The position numbers and the translations under genes are program-made. Below are positions 1 to 8,340 of a DNA stretch of 64,000 bases, piece by piece. This stretch comes from Agromyces archimandritae (GTDB lineage Bacteria > Actinomycetota > Actinomycetes > Actinomycetales > Microbacteriaceae). Location of the stretch: positions 868,001 through 932,000 of the forward strand of contig NZ_CP071696.1 in assembly GCF_018024495.1 (NCBI RefSeq), read 5' to 3'. Positions within the stretch are counted from its first letter, which is position 1, and each line of letters opens with the position of its first letter. The notes beneath the pieces were generated by a model. It searched no databases and had not been told where the DNA came from. It saw only the letters and a list, made by a program, of their open reading frames with translations.

Positions 1-293
1 TCAACGGTCGAAGCCTGAGGATCCTCGAAGACGGCACCGAGCTCAACGAGCGATTCGGACTCGACAACATCGATGGAATCAGTCGGTGTCGTTTCGACCA
101 GCTCAAGCCCGAATGAACCGCCGGGGCCCATGAGAGTGATCTCATCCCCTGTGATGAGGACCTCGCTCTCGATCCACACCGGGACAACGTCATCGTCGGT
201 GCTCGCTTGCGCCGGCGCGATGCCGATCGCATACACGAGCGGTGCAGCGGCAGCGGTAGTCGTCACCAGCCGGAAAAGTGTCCTGTTTCGCAA
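1..293 (-). CDS. secreted protein, 3' end outside window (partial)
   Basis: The 5' part (97 codons) of a gene reading leftward off the window. The start is a TTG at 291-293. An in-frame TGA lies two codons upstream and a GAGAG ribosome-binding site 8-12 nt before it. Residues 1-30 look like a Sec signal peptide: basic residues, then a hydrophobic Ala/Leu/Val stretch ending in AQA-S. An acidic, Asp/Glu-rich domain follows. No family is recognised. Codon use is less GC-biased than in the core genes to the right, as for the neighbouring sigma-factor operon, so this end of the window may be accessory. Confidence 0.55.
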   Translation of the reverse strand, partial: MRNRTLFRLVTTTAAAAPLVYAIGIAPAQASTDDDVVPVWIESEVLITGDEITLMGPGGSFGLELVETTPTDSIDVVESESLVELGAVFEDPQASTV

Positions 294-701
294 TATTCAG
301 CCACTCTCTTTGGTTAGCCTCTGACTCATCCATAGCCCAAAGGGAGCAATCGTTCGCTGCTCGTACCTCACAGTGATAGGTCGGGCGAGATATGTCAAGG
401 AAGTCATGTTTCGCCAGACGTATGCACCGCCCCTAAGGCCGTGCGTTTGGTCCCTGGTCTTGGACACTCTGGTTCCAGCTGGTGCCGAGGGGCGCGAGAA
501 TCCAACTCTTCTGGCTTCGAGTGGAGGTTGGGGGACGCGCAGGATCAGGGCATGATGAGGCAAAACGAGCAATGCCCCGCACAGGGGGGGTGGGGCCTGC
601 TGCACGGATGGGTGACATCTGAGGTCCTTGACCACACTCGGATCTGCGGCCACTATGAGCCTACGCTGTGCAGGCGGCGCGACGACCAGCGCCACCATTC
701 C
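294..701. other. 408-bp gap left of the IS, no gene recognised
   Basis: Lower-GC DNA between the secreted-protein start and the left IS repeat. Short open frames exist on both strands, but none has a convincing ribosome-binding site or protein-like composition. It may hold remains of the gene interrupted by the IS or the promoter of the leftmost gene. Confidence 0.5.
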
Positions 702-726
702 GGCTCTTCGGAGATCTGGTGGGGGT
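702..726 (+). repeat. IS left terminal inverted repeat
   Basis: 25-bp repeat starting GGCTCTTCGGA. It matches the reverse complement of 2135-2159 except at two positions. Confidence 0.85.
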
Positions 727-815
727 GAGGTGTCCGGGGCGTGACTGGCGTGTAGGGGTCGAGGTCCCCGAGGATCAGAAGCGCTAACCACCTGATTCCG
801 ACCGAGGACCTCGAC

Positions 816-2135
816 GTGCTTCACCTTACTTCGGGGCGCGTTGACGCGCGTCCGGCTGCTGATCCCTGTGACCGTTGTGACCTGCTGCTGGGCCTGGACG
901 GGGTCCACGTCGAGCATGTCGATCGCCGTGACGGCCTGCTGACGGTCACGGTCTCCAGCCCGCCGGGACCTGCCGGGTGCCCATCGTGCGGGGTGATCGC
1001 GACCGGTCGTGGCCGCCGACGCCGGGTGCTGCGGGACGTGCCTGGCGCTGACCGGGTGCGCCTGGTATGGCGGCAACGCGTCTTCCGCTGCGAGGACACC
1101 GACTGCGGCCGGAAGACGTTCATGGAACAGCTCCCGTCGTTGGTCGCCCCACGCGGATCGATCACGGCCCGTGCCGTGGTCTGGGCGATCGGGCAGTTGC
1201 GTCGCGAACACGCCACCGTCCAAGGCTTGGCTCGTCAGCTCGACACGTCGTGGAAGACGCTCTGGCGGGCCGTCGAACCCGAACTCGAGCAGCTTGCCGC
1301 CGACGAGTCCCGGTTCGACGGGGTCAGCACCCTCGGTGTCGATGAACACATCTGGCACCACGTCGATCCCCGCATGCGCGGCCCGAAGGAGTTGACCGGG
1401 ATGGTCGACCTGACCCGCGACGAGCACGGCAAGACGCACGCCAGGCTGCTGGACCTCGTGCCCGGCCGTTCCGGGCGCGTCTACAAGGCCTGGCTGGACC
1501 AACGCGGCGAGGACTTCCGTCGGAACGTGAAAGTGGCCGCCTTGGATCCCTTCGCCGGCTACAAGGCCGCCATCGACGACAAGCTCCACGACGCGATCGC
1601 CGTGCTGGACGCGTTCCACGTTGTGAAGCTCGCTACCGCCGCCGTCGACGAGGTCCGCCGCCGGGTCCAACAGGACACCCTCGGCCATCGCGGCCGGAAG
1701 GGCGACCCGCTCTACGGGATCCAGACCATCCTCCGCGCCGGGGCCGAGCACCTCACCGACAAGCAACGAGCACGTCTGGTCGCCGCGATCAACGCCGACC
1801 CCGCCCACGAGGAAGTCTTCATCGCCTGGCAGTGTGCACAGCAACTCCGCGCCGCCTACCACGCGAAGGATCTGGCCCAAGGACGACGGATCGCCGTCAC
1901 CGTCGTCGACACGTTCCACACCTGCCCGATCCCCGAGATCGCCCGCTTGGGCCGCACCCTGAGACGGTGGCGCGACGCGTTCCTGGCCTACTTCACCACC
2001 GGCCGCTCATCCAACGGCGGCACCGAGGCCGTGAACGGCATCATCGAACTCCACCGCCGCCTCGCCAGAGGCTTCCGCAACCGCCACAACTACCGCCTCC
2101 GCATGCTCCTCGCCGCCGGCGGCCTCACCCCATGA
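816..2135 (+). CDS. ISL3-family transposase
   Basis: 439-residue DDE transposase that cuts and joins the element ends. An N-terminal zinc-ribbon has Cys pairs C55/C58 and C92/C97. The catalytic residues are visible as D176 (GVDEH), D265 (VLDAFH) and E404 (NGGTEAVNG). The ending GFRNRxNYRLRML is typical of the family. It is full length and uninterrupted, and its stop (TGA) lies in the right terminal repeat, so the copy is probably intact and may be active. Confidence 0.93.
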   Translation: MLHLTSGRVDARPAADPCDRCDLLLGLDGVHVEHVDRRDGLLTVTVSSPPGPAGCPSCGVIATGRGRRRRVLRDVPGADRVRLVWRQRVFRCEDTDCGRKTFMEQLPSLVAPRGSITARAVVWAIGQLRREHATVQGLARQLDTSWKTLWRAVEPELEQLAADESRFDGVSTLGVDEHIWHHVDPRMRGPKELTGMVDLTRDEHGKTHARLLDLVPGRSGRVYKAWLDQRGEDFRRNVKVAALDPFAGYKAAIDDKLHDAIAVLDAFHVVKLATAAVDEVRRRVQQDTLGHRGRKGDPLYGIQTILRAGAEHLTDKQRARLVAAINADPAHEEVFIAWQCAQQLRAAYHAKDLAQGRRIAVTVVDTFHTCPIPEIARLGRTLRRWRDAFLAYFTTGRSSNGGTEAVNGIIELHRRLARGFRNRHNYRLRMLLAAGGLTP

Positions 2136-2159
2136 CCCCCACCGGATGTCCGAAGAGCC
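2135..2159 (-). repeat. IS right terminal inverted repeat
   Basis: 25-bp partner of 702-726. The transposase stop codon overlaps its inner edge. Confidence 0.85.
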
Positions 2160-2178
2160 CAATAAGGAAGACGAACAC
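2160..2178 (-). pseudogene. 5' stub of a gene cut by the IS
   Basis: Reading leftward, a GTG at 2176-2178 follows a strong GGAGGTG ribosome-binding site. It opens a frame that starts hydrophobic (VFVFLI) and runs into the IS after six codons. It lies 137 bp downstream of the sigma-factor stop on the same strand, so it could be the third gene of that operon, destroyed by the insertion. The remainder could not be matched on the far side of the IS. Low certainty because only six codons remain. Confidence 0.3.
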
Positions 2179-2314
2179 GGCGACACCTCCGTTCGCTCGA
2201 CAACGTGTGGCTCTCGCGGGAGGCCCATGCTCGCACAGCAACGTGGTGGTGATGCCGGGAGGGCGCTTCCACACGGCGCCCGGCAGTCCGGTCGTTCGCT
2301 TGGGATCTTCACGT

Positions 2315-2839
2315 TCAGAGAGATTCGTTCCTCCGGTTCAACGCTGCGCGCAGGCGCCGCCTTGCCCGTGAGTAGCGTGCACGTGCCGCATCGGGGCGGA
2401 GCCCGAGTGCCGCGCCGGCCTCGCTCACGGATAATCCATCCCACACGACCATCCCGACGAGCTCTCGGTCGCGTTCCTTCAGCCGGGACAACGCTTTGAT
2501 CGCAGGTCCATCCTGAACGTCCGCAGCGATAGGGGTGGTGCGGAGTTCATCTCGAATCCGCGCAGCCAACATGGCCTGCCGAGCGCCCCCGCGTCGCTGC
2601 GCGAGAAGCACCCTGCGGGCGACACCGTATGCCCAAGCTCGCCGGTCGTCCTCGTTTTTCGGAAGATCAGCTCGTCGGCGCCACAGCACCAAGAGTGTCT
2701 CGGACAGACAGTCGGCCGCATCCTCCTGGGGGACGACCCGTCTCGCGAAATACGCCAACAAAGCCGGAGACAGCGACCGGACAAGGTCATCGATCCGCAG
2801 AGCTGCCGAATCGCTGACCAGCTCTGGCTGCTGCGTCAA
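2315..2839 (-). CDS. ECF-type RNA polymerase sigma factor
   Basis: 174-residue sigma-70 factor with only region 2 (about residues 16-85, with the LLAYFARRV and AADCLSETLLVLW helices) and region 4 (about 115-165, with the SVSEAGAALGL helix-turn-helix). This is the extracytoplasmic-function layout. It directs RNA polymerase to alternative promoters. Its ATG overlaps the stop of the upstream one-TM protein gene by 4 bp, so the two are translationally coupled. The upstream protein is the natural candidate for a regulator, although anti-sigma genes more often follow the sigma gene. Confidence 0.85.
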   Translation of the reverse strand: MTQQPELVSDSAALRIDDLVRSLSPALLAYFARRVVPQEDAADCLSETLLVLWRRRADLPKNEDDRRAWAYGVARRVLLAQRRGGARQAMLAARIRDELRTTPIAADVQDGPAIKALSRLKERDRELVGMVVWDGLSVSEAGAALGLRPDAARARYSRARRRLRAALNRRNESL

Positions 2840-3579
2840 TGTTCCTCCCCCATCACCCCGTAGCAGTCCCAGAAGGCGTACCCACGTTCAACGGCAGCCG
2901 AGTCACCGTCTCGCGCCGAGCTTACGGACTTGTGGAGACCGTCCACGACACCGCCGCTGTCGAGCGCGGTTATGGCCGGATAGTTCGCGACGTCGCCGAG
3001 CCAGTCGACCGCGACGGCCTTCGCGGCATCATCACCGTCGAGCCAGTAGTCGAACCAGCTGCAGATCGCCCACCCCTCGTACGTGGATACGATCAGACCG
3101 TCCTGCGCGATACCAGAGCCGCCGGCGTCCACGCCGAGCCGGCCCATGATTCGCTGAACATCCTCGACCGCGTCGGATGGAGAGGCTCCCGGTGGAAGAT
3201 CGAGATACGCCGGATAGCTATCGTCAACGACTTCGGGAACGTCAGGTGCCGTGAGGTCGATCCACTCGCTCGAATCTTCCTCCGTACTCCGCGATGGATC
3301 TCCGAACTCACCCGTCCTGGCCAGCCATAGAGCTGTACCCGCCGCTGGCACTGCGACTGAGAGACTCGCGAGAGCAACGGCCCCACCAACGTGCCAGCGC
3401 TTCTTGAGCCCGCGCTTTCGGCCCCGCCCGTCGAGTTGACGCTCGGCATCCTCCCGCACATGCGGATCCTGGAGGCTCGTTGCCTGTTCGTCAAGAAGGT
3501 CCTGGACTTCCTTGGTCAGAGATACGAGTCCGAGACGTCGGATACGATCATCGAGCTCTTCATCGGATGACGGCTTCAT
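2836..3579 (-). CDS. one-TM protein coupled to the ECF sigma factor
   Basis: 247-residue protein from the ATG at 3577-3579. An acidic/basic cytoplasmic segment (1-60) is followed by one transmembrane helix (about 65-87) and a roughly 160-residue exterior domain rich in Asp, Trp and Tyr with two Cys residues (AICSWF, WDCYG). A longer frame starts at 3696, just after the response-regulator stop, but its extra 39 residues look unlike a protein N terminus. No family is recognised. Position and topology suggest a signal-sensing partner or anti-sigma factor (inference). Confidence 0.6.
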   Translation of the reverse strand: MKPSSDEELDDRIRRLGLVSLTKEVQDLLDEQATSLQDPHVREDAERQLDGRGRKRGLKKRWHVGGAVALASLSVAVPAAGTALWLARTGEFGDPSRSTEEDSSEWIDLTAPDVPEVVDDSYPAYLDLPPGASPSDAVEDVQRIMGRLGVDAGGSGIAQDGLIVSTYEGWAICSWFDYWLDGDDAAKAVAVDWLGDVANYPAITALDSGGVVDGLHKSVSSARDGDSAAVERGYAFWDCYGVMGEEH

Positions 3580-3705
3580 ACATGGATATGTTCGAAGAAG
3601 GTCAAAACGTGACAACCGGTACTGGGAATTCTGCGACGGCCTGAATCGCCCGGAAGCCCCACGGGCATTCACTCCACGATCCTGCCTGGACATCACGACA
3701 CGACC

Positions 3706-4341
3706 TCACCCGAGCACTCCGTCGCGGAGGGCGCGGAGCACGGCGCTCGTGCGGTCGCGGGCGCCGAGCTTGGCGATGATCGCCGAGACGTGGTTCTTCA
3801 CGGTGCCCTCGGCCAGGTGCAGGGCGCCGGCGATCTCGCGGTTGCCGTAACCCTCGGCCATGAGGCGGAGCACGTCGACCTCGCGGCTCGTGAGCGGTTC
3901 CGCCGGGGGCGGGTCGGTGGCCGCGCCCGCGCGGATGGCCCGCAGCAGCCGGTCGGTGACCGACGGGGAGATGAGGGTGCCGCCTGCGGCGAGGGTGTCG
4001 ACGGCGTGGGTGAGGCGTTCGACGGTGACGTCTTTCAGCAGGTAGCCGCGCGCGCCGTGGCGGAGGGCCTGCACGAGCAGTTCGTCGTCGTCGAAGGTGG
4101 TGAGGACGAGCACGGGCGTCGGGTCGCCGCGGGCGGCGAGTTCGGCGAGCACGCCGATGCCGTCGAGGCCGGGCATCCGGAGGTCGAGGAGCACGACGTC
4201 GGGCCGTTCGGCTTCGATCGCCGCGAGCCCTTCGATGCCGTCGGCGGCTTCGGCGACGACGTCGATGCCGGCGATGCCGAGCAGGGTGCGGATGCCGGTG
4301 CGCACCAATGCCTGGTCGTCGACGATCACCACGCGGCTCAT
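3706..4341 (-). CDS. NarL/LuxR-family response regulator
   Basis: 211 residues. The N-terminal receiver domain has acidic residues D8/D9, the phospho-acceptor D53 (VVLLDLRMPG) and the conserved Lys in GYLLKD. The C-terminal LuxR helix-turn-helix reads LTSREVDVLRLMAEG...IAGALHLAEGTVKNHVSAI. The ATG overlaps the stop of the sensor kinase by 4 bp, so the two form one two-component operon. The likely target is the divergent ABC exporter operon starting at 5575, a common pairing for DesK/NarX-type systems. Confidence 0.93.
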   Translation of the reverse strand: MSRVVIVDDQALVRTGIRTLLGIAGIDVVAEAADGIEGLAAIEAERPDVVLLDLRMPGLDGIGVLAELAARGDPTPVLVLTTFDDDELLVQALRHGARGYLLKDVTVERLTHAVDTLAAGGTLISPSVTDRLLRAIRAGAATDPPPAEPLTSREVDVLRLMAEGYGNREIAGALHLAEGTVKNHVSAIIAKLGARDRTSAVLRALRDGVLG

Positions 4342-5465
4342 CGGGCCGGCACCCTCGCCTCGACGCGGAAGCCGTGCGCGCCGTCGAAGGAGACGTCGCC
4401 GCCGAGGGCGGCGAAGCGTTCCTGCAGGCCGCGCAGCCCGTTGCCGGCGACGGGCCGGCCGGCGCCGCGGCCGTCGTCGAGAGCGGTCAGGCGGATGCCG
4501 GCGGCATCCCGCGACACGCGGATCTCGAGCCGGGTGGCCTCGGCGTGCCGCAGCGTGTTCGTCGCGATCTCCTGCACGGCGCGCACGAGCGCAGCCGTCT
4601 CGTCGTCGTCGGTCGTGAGCCCGGTCGGCACGTCGAGGGCGATCTCGAGCCCCGGGATGCCGGCGACGACGTCGCCCAGGAGTTCGGCGAGCTCGCCGGT
4701 GCCGGATTCGCGGAGGCGGCCGACGGTCGCCCGCACATCGGCGAGCAGCCCGCGGGCGACACCGTCGGCGCGCTCGACGTGTTCGCGGGCGGCCCGGCCG
4801 TCGCGGTGCTTCGCGGCCTCGAGCTCGAGGGTGAGCACGGTCAGCTGGTGGCCGATGAGGTCGTGGAGTTCCCGCGAGATGCGCAGCCGTTCGGCGGTGC
4901 GGGCGCTTTCGGCGAGCAACGCGTTCGCGGCGCGCAGCTCGACGTTGGCCGCAGCCAGGCTCGCCCGGGTGCGCTGCTCGCGCACGAGCGCCCCGGTCGA
5001 GAACGCCGAGGCGATCTGGATGAGCAGGTAGAGGCCCGTGCTCAGCACGACCTCGCCGGGGCGAGCGCTCTGCATCGAGAAGAGGACGAAGAGCACGAGC
5101 GTGTTCCAGGCGATCACGCCGGCCACGCCTGCCGGCGGCACGAGGTAGACGCCGAGCGCGGCGTGGAAGACCAGCAGGATCGGCAGCCACCCGGCGGAGG
5201 GGGCCAGCAGCACGGCCGCCGACGACGCGGCGACGGCGACGCCGTAGGCGGCGAGCGCGATGACCCGGCTGCGCCGGCCCGGGGGCGAGACGTGCCCGCT
5301 CCAGACCGCGGCGAAGGCGGCGGCCAGCGAGCAGAGGAACACCGCGGTCCACACCCACTGCGGCACGGCGGCCGGCACGGCGCCGAACATGACGGGCGCC
5401 CCGATGCCGACGCAGACGACGACCATCGCGAGCCCGGACCACAGTTCCGGCACCATGCGTCGCAT
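4338..5465 (-). CDS. NarL-type sensor histidine kinase
   Basis: 375 residues. The N-terminal half (about 8-155) is hydrophobic, with roughly five to six membrane helices and no large sensor domain, as in intramembrane-sensing DesK-like kinases. A HisKA_3 dimerisation domain carries the phosphorylated H201 (RISRELHDLIGHQ). An HATPase domain has the N-box NTLRHAEA and the glycine box DDGRGAG. It autophosphorylates and passes phosphate to the coupled response regulator. The divergent exporter 109 bp away suggests it senses a membrane-active compound (inference). Confidence 0.92.
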   Translation of the reverse strand: MRRMVPELWSGLAMVVVCVGIGAPVMFGAVPAAVPQWVWTAVFLCSLAAAFAAVWSGHVSPPGRRSRVIALAAYGVAVAASSAAVLLAPSAGWLPILLVFHAALGVYLVPPAGVAGVIAWNTLVLFVLFSMQSARPGEVVLSTGLYLLIQIASAFSTGALVREQRTRASLAAANVELRAANALLAESARTAERLRISRELHDLIGHQLTVLTLELEAAKHRDGRAAREHVERADGVARGLLADVRATVGRLRESGTGELAELLGDVVAGIPGLEIALDVPTGLTTDDDETAALVRAVQEIATNTLRHAEATRLEIRVSRDAAGIRLTALDDGRGAGRPVAGNGLRGLQERFAALGGDVSFDGAHGFRVEARVPAR

Positions 5466-5574
5466 CCGTCCACCCTACGGAACCGGCCCGGCCGGCACCC
5501 GTGCCATCGGTCACGATCCGCGGCGTGACGAACGGGACTGCAGGCGTACCGGCGCCGTCCGTAGCGTCGGAGCC

Positions 5575-6312
5575 ATGGATCACGACACGGCGATCGTCGC
5601 CGAACATCTGCACAAGCGCTACCGTTCCACGGTCGCGGTCGACGGCGTCAGCCTCCGGGTGCGGGCCGGCGAGGTCGTCGGCGTGCTCGGCGCCAACGGT
5701 GCGGGCAAGACGACCACGGTCGAGCTCATCGCCGGCCTCCGCCGCCCCGATGCCGGCCGCGTTCGCGTCCTCGGCCTCGACCCTCGCCGCGACCGGGCGG
5801 CGCTCCGGCAGGTGCTCGGCGTGCAACTGCAGCAGGCGACCGTGCACCATGCGCTGACCGTCGACGAGCTCATCGGGCTCTTCCGCAGCTTCTACCCGAA
5901 CCCGCGTTCGGCCGGCGAACTGCTGGATCTCGTCGATCTCACGGCGCAGCGCCGCACCCGCTTCGAGAAGCTCTCCGGCGGTCAGCAGCAGCGGTTGTCG
6001 ATCGCGCTCGCCCTCGCGGGGCGGCCCCGCGTCGTCATCCTCGACGAACTGACGACCGGCCTCGACCCGCACGCCCGCCGACGCATGCAGAGCGCGATCG
6101 AGCAGCTCGAGCACGAGACCGTGCTGCTCGTCAGCCACGCCATGGACGAGGTCGAACGGCTCTGCGATCGCGTGGTGCTGCTGGATGCCGGCCGTATCGT
6201 CGCCGACGACACCCCGGCCGGGCTCGTCTCGACCGTCGGCGCCGCAGACCTCGAAGAGGCATTCGTGACGATCACGGGCACCCGCCCCGGCGAACTGGAG
6301 GAGACCGCATGA
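5575..6312 (+). CDS. ABC transporter ATP-binding protein (ABC-2 exporter)
   Basis: 245 residues starting at the ATG 5575. Walker A GANGAGKTT is at 39-47, followed by a Q-loop, the signature LSGGQQQR, Walker B RVVILDE and the switch His in LLVSHAMDE. The single nucleotide-binding domain of the drug/antibiotic-resistance (DrrA/CcmA-like) group should energise the permease encoded next, with which it overlaps by 4 bp. It is divergent from the two-component operon, the likely regulator. Confidence 0.92.
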   Translation: MDHDTAIVAEHLHKRYRSTVAVDGVSLRVRAGEVVGVLGANGAGKTTTVELIAGLRRPDAGRVRVLGLDPRRDRAALRQVLGVQLQQATVHHALTVDELIGLFRSFYPNPRSAGELLDLVDLTAQRRTRFEKLSGGQQQRLSIALALAGRPRVVILDELTTGLDPHARRRMQSAIEQLEHETVLLVSHAMDEVERLCDRVVLLDAGRIVADDTPAGLVSTVGAADLEEAFVTITGTRPGELEETA

Positions 6313-7088
6313 CCGCCGCACCCGCATCCGCCCCCGCCCGTATCGCGCGGCCGGGCCCGCGCTCGTGGCTCGTGCTCATGGCCTGCGAGGCGAAGATGGT
6401 CGCCCGCGACACGGCCGGCCTCATCGTGCCGCTCGGGATGCCGCTGCTGATCCTCGTGATGAGCGCGCAGTCGGCCGCCTCGGAGCCGGTCGGCGGTCTC
6501 ACCGCGCTCGAGGTCTTCGTGCTGCCGCTCGTGTTCACCGTCGTGATCGCCTCGATCGGGGTGATCAACATGCCGAGCTTCCTCGCGTACTACCGGCGTT
6601 CGGGCATCCTCCGCCGGCTCGCCGTGACGCCGGCCTCGCCGGCGATGGTGCTCGTCGCGCAGGCTGTCGTGAGCCTCGCCCAGGCGCTCGTGGGCATCTC
6701 CGTCGCCTTCGCCGTCGCCGTGTTCGCATTCGGCGCCAGGCCGCCCCTCGATCCGGTCGGTGCGGCCATGGCCGTCGCCCTCGGCATCGCGGCGATGTAC
6801 GCCGTCGGCATGCTGGTGGCCGCCCTGGCGCCGACGCCGAACTCGGCGGTCGCGATCGGCCTGGTGGCGTTCTTCGCCCTCGGGGCGCTCGGCGGCCTGT
6901 TCGGCGGCATGACGACCCTGCCGGAGCCGCTCGCGGCGGTCGGCGAGGTGCTGCCGTTCGGGGCGAGCGTGCAGGCGCTGTCGGCGGCGTGGGCGGGCTG
7001 GCCGATCGAGCCGGCCTCGCTCATCGCCCTGTCGGCGGCGACGCTCGTCTGCGGCGGGGCGGCCGCGGCGGCCTTCCGCTGGGAGTGA
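6309..7088 (+). CDS. ABC-2 type transporter permease
   Basis: 259 residues with about six membrane helices. An ABC-2 core is visible in the cytoplasmic-loop region RRSGILRRLAVTPASP followed by three hydrophobic segments and GGLFGGMTTLPEPLAAVGEVLPF. It forms the export channel with the upstream ATPase, whose stop it overlaps (ATGA). The substrate is unknown; lipids, peptides or drugs are typical of this family. Confidence 0.9.
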   Translation: MTAAPASAPARIARPGPRSWLVLMACEAKMVARDTAGLIVPLGMPLLILVMSAQSAASEPVGGLTALEVFVLPLVFTVVIASIGVINMPSFLAYYRRSGILRRLAVTPASPAMVLVAQAVVSLAQALVGISVAFAVAVFAFGARPPLDPVGAAMAVALGIAAMYAVGMLVAALAPTPNSAVAIGLVAFFALGALGGLFGGMTTLPEPLAAVGEVLPFGASVQALSAAWAGWPIEPASLIALSAATLVCGGAAAAAFRWE

Positions 7089-7095
7089 CGGGGGC

Positions 7096-7162
7096 GGCGC
7101 GGGGGTGGATGCCGGGCGACCCGGCATCCACCCCCGCCGCCGTCTTACTTCACGCCGTAGAC
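7096..7162. repeat. left direct repeat bounding the toxin-antitoxin island
   Basis: About 67 bp nearly identical to 8341-8406, with two substitutions in the hairpin half and a short mismatch/indel stretch near the middle. It contains a 16-bp-stem hairpin (7101-7116 with 7120-7135) and then the last codons of the MFS gene (minus strand reads V-Y-G-V-K-stop). That coding tail has no gene attached here, so it is a duplicated 3' end. Attachment-site-like or a recombination duplication. Confidence 0.85.
7101..7135. terminator. bidirectional terminator-like hairpin after the ABC permease
   Basis: Perfect 16-bp stem with a 3-nt loop, 12 bp after the permease stop. The stem contains the GTGGATGCC/GGCATCCAC word common to many hairpins in this window. 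There is no clear T-run. Confidence 0.6.
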
Positions 7163-7231
7163 CCGGATTTGCTTCTCGCCAAAGTGCTGAACAATATGGC
7201 GGATTTGGACGATTTGGACGAATATAGAGCT
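7163..7231 (+). promoter_or_regulatory. AT-richer promoter region of the toxin-antitoxin pair
   Basis: Just upstream of the antitoxin ATG is a tandem GATTTGGAC direct repeat (7202-7210 and 7211-7219) followed by TATAGA. The repeat is a candidate autoregulatory operator for the HTH antitoxin. This is an inference from position alone. Confidence 0.35.
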
Positions 7232-7738
7232 ATGAGCACCGCATCCGTACGAACGAGAGATCCGTTGGTCGTCGACCCGCCTAGCGACCTCAGCGAGATG
7301 CTCGAACTCGGGCGATTCCTGGAGCATCACACCGCGCCTGCGCTGCTACTCGGTCCCGACGGCGAGCAGATCCCGCTCCCGATGGTGGCGTACGACGTGC
7401 TCCGGCAGGTGGTTTCGGCGATGGAGCGCGGCGAGGCCGTCAGTGTCGAACCAATCGATCGGCAACTGACGACTCAGCAAGCAGCCACCCTGCTTGGCAT
7501 CAGCCGCAGCACGCTGATCCGGCTGCTCGATGAACACGAGCTGCCCTTCGAACGATTCGGCGAGTCCAGGCACCGGCGACTGCGACTGCACGACGTCCTC
7601 GCATATCGCGACCGAAAGCGCACTGATAGGCGGAGCCGCTTGGACGAACTCACCCGGCAAGCAGAAGAAGACGGTCTGTATGACGTCGATGCGGACGTCT
7701 ACAAGGAAGCATTGGCTCAGGCACGGAAGCACTCGTAG
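7232..7738 (+). CDS. helix-turn-helix antitoxin of a PIN toxin-antitoxin pair
   Basis: 168 residues from the ATG at 7232. The N-terminal part (1-75) is predicted helical. Residues 80-125 form an excisionase/MerR-like helix-turn-helix (TTQQAATLLGISRSTLIRLL, then an RHRRLRLHDVLAY wing). It ends with a charged C-terminal tail, the usual toxin-binding region. It lies 2 bp before the PIN gene. The antitoxin should neutralise the nuclease and repress the pair. GC is below that of its neighbours, and the pair sits between long direct repeats, consistent with acquisition. Confidence 0.82.
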   Translation: MSTASVRTRDPLVVDPPSDLSEMLELGRFLEHHTAPALLLGPDGEQIPLPMVAYDVLRQVVSAMERGEAVSVEPIDRQLTTQQAATLLGISRSTLIRLLDEHELPFERFGESRHRRLRLHDVLAYRDRKRTDRRSRLDELTRQAEEDGLYDVDADVYKEALAQARKHS

Positions 7739-7740
7739 CG

Positions 7741-8313
7741 GTGGCGCGGTTCACGGCATTCCTCGACGCATGTGTGATCGTACCGCTGGCGCCGTGCGAC
7801 ACCATGCTCCGCATGGCTGACGCTGGAGCCTTCCGCCCGGTCTGGTCGCAGAACGTGCTCGACGAAGCACTCAAAGCTCTCGAGCGCATCCACCCGGACG
7901 TCGACGCGAGCCGATTCCACAGTCGATTCCGATCGATGAACGAGGCCTTCGACGATGCGCTCGTAGAAGGGTGGGAGCCACTCGTCCAGGGCATCGAACT
8001 GCCCGACCCGAACGATGCCCACGTTGTGGCTGCCGCGCTCCTCGGCAGAGCCGATCTCATCGTCACGGAGAATGTGAAGGACTTCCCAGACTCCGTGCTC
8101 GCACCCCTGGGACTCGAGGCCATCAGGACCGACGCATTCCTCCTGGATCAGTTCGACCTCTCGCCGAGCGGGGTATGCCGGATCATCGCGGAACAGGCGG
8201 CCGCCATGCGTCACCCGCCCGTGGAAATCACGAAACTGCTCGATCGGCTTGCGCGGAGTGGCGCTCCGGGCTTCGCGCAGCGGGTTGCCGGAGCGCTGAA
8301 GAACGATCCGTAA
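7741..8313 (+). CDS. PIN-domain ribonuclease toxin
   Basis: 190 residues from a GTG at 7741. The PIN fold is indicated by acidic residues D9 (FLDACV), E42 (NVLDEAL), D92 (PNDAHVVAAAL) and the segment LIVTENVKDFP near 107-115. PIN toxins cleave RNA with Mg2+. The C-terminal 75 residues after the nuclease core are helical and of unknown role. The ATG-less start is fixed by the 2-bp spacing from the antitoxin. It forms a type II toxin-antitoxin module with the preceding gene. Confidence 0.83.
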   Translation: MARFTAFLDACVIVPLAPCDTMLRMADAGAFRPVWSQNVLDEALKALERIHPDVDASRFHSRFRSMNEAFDDALVEGWEPLVQGIELPDPNDAHVVAAALLGRADLIVTENVKDFPDSVLAPLGLEAIRTDAFLLDQFDLSPSGVCRIIAEQAAAMRHPPVEITKLLDRLARSGAPGFAQRVAGALKNDP

Positions 8314-8340
8314 GCACCGCCGACGACCGCAACACCTTAC

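Larger units (their letters stand above)
702..2159 (+). mobile_element. complete ISL3-family insertion sequence, 1458 bp
   Basis: A single transposase gene lies between terminal inverted repeats at 702-726 and 2135-2159. The repeats begin GGCTCTTCGGA and match at 23 of 25 positions. Length and layout fit ISL3. The 8 bases outside each end (accattcc and caataagg) do not match, so no target duplication is visible. This suggests a deletion or recombination after insertion, or loss of one flank. Confidence 0.85.

Noticed and set aside
694..2167. 8-bp target duplication around the IS
   Set aside because: Flanks accattcc and caataagg do not match in either orientation.
3706..6327. 873-codon open frame on the minus strand
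   Set aside because: Only the last 211 codons (the response regulator) are real. The rest runs antisense to the sensor kinase and ABC genes and has Arg/Gly-rich shadow composition.
7232..7738. antitoxin read as an excisionase of a mobile element
   Set aside because: The helix-turn-helix resembles excisionases, but the 2-bp spacing to a PIN gene and the lack of an integrase favour an antitoxin.
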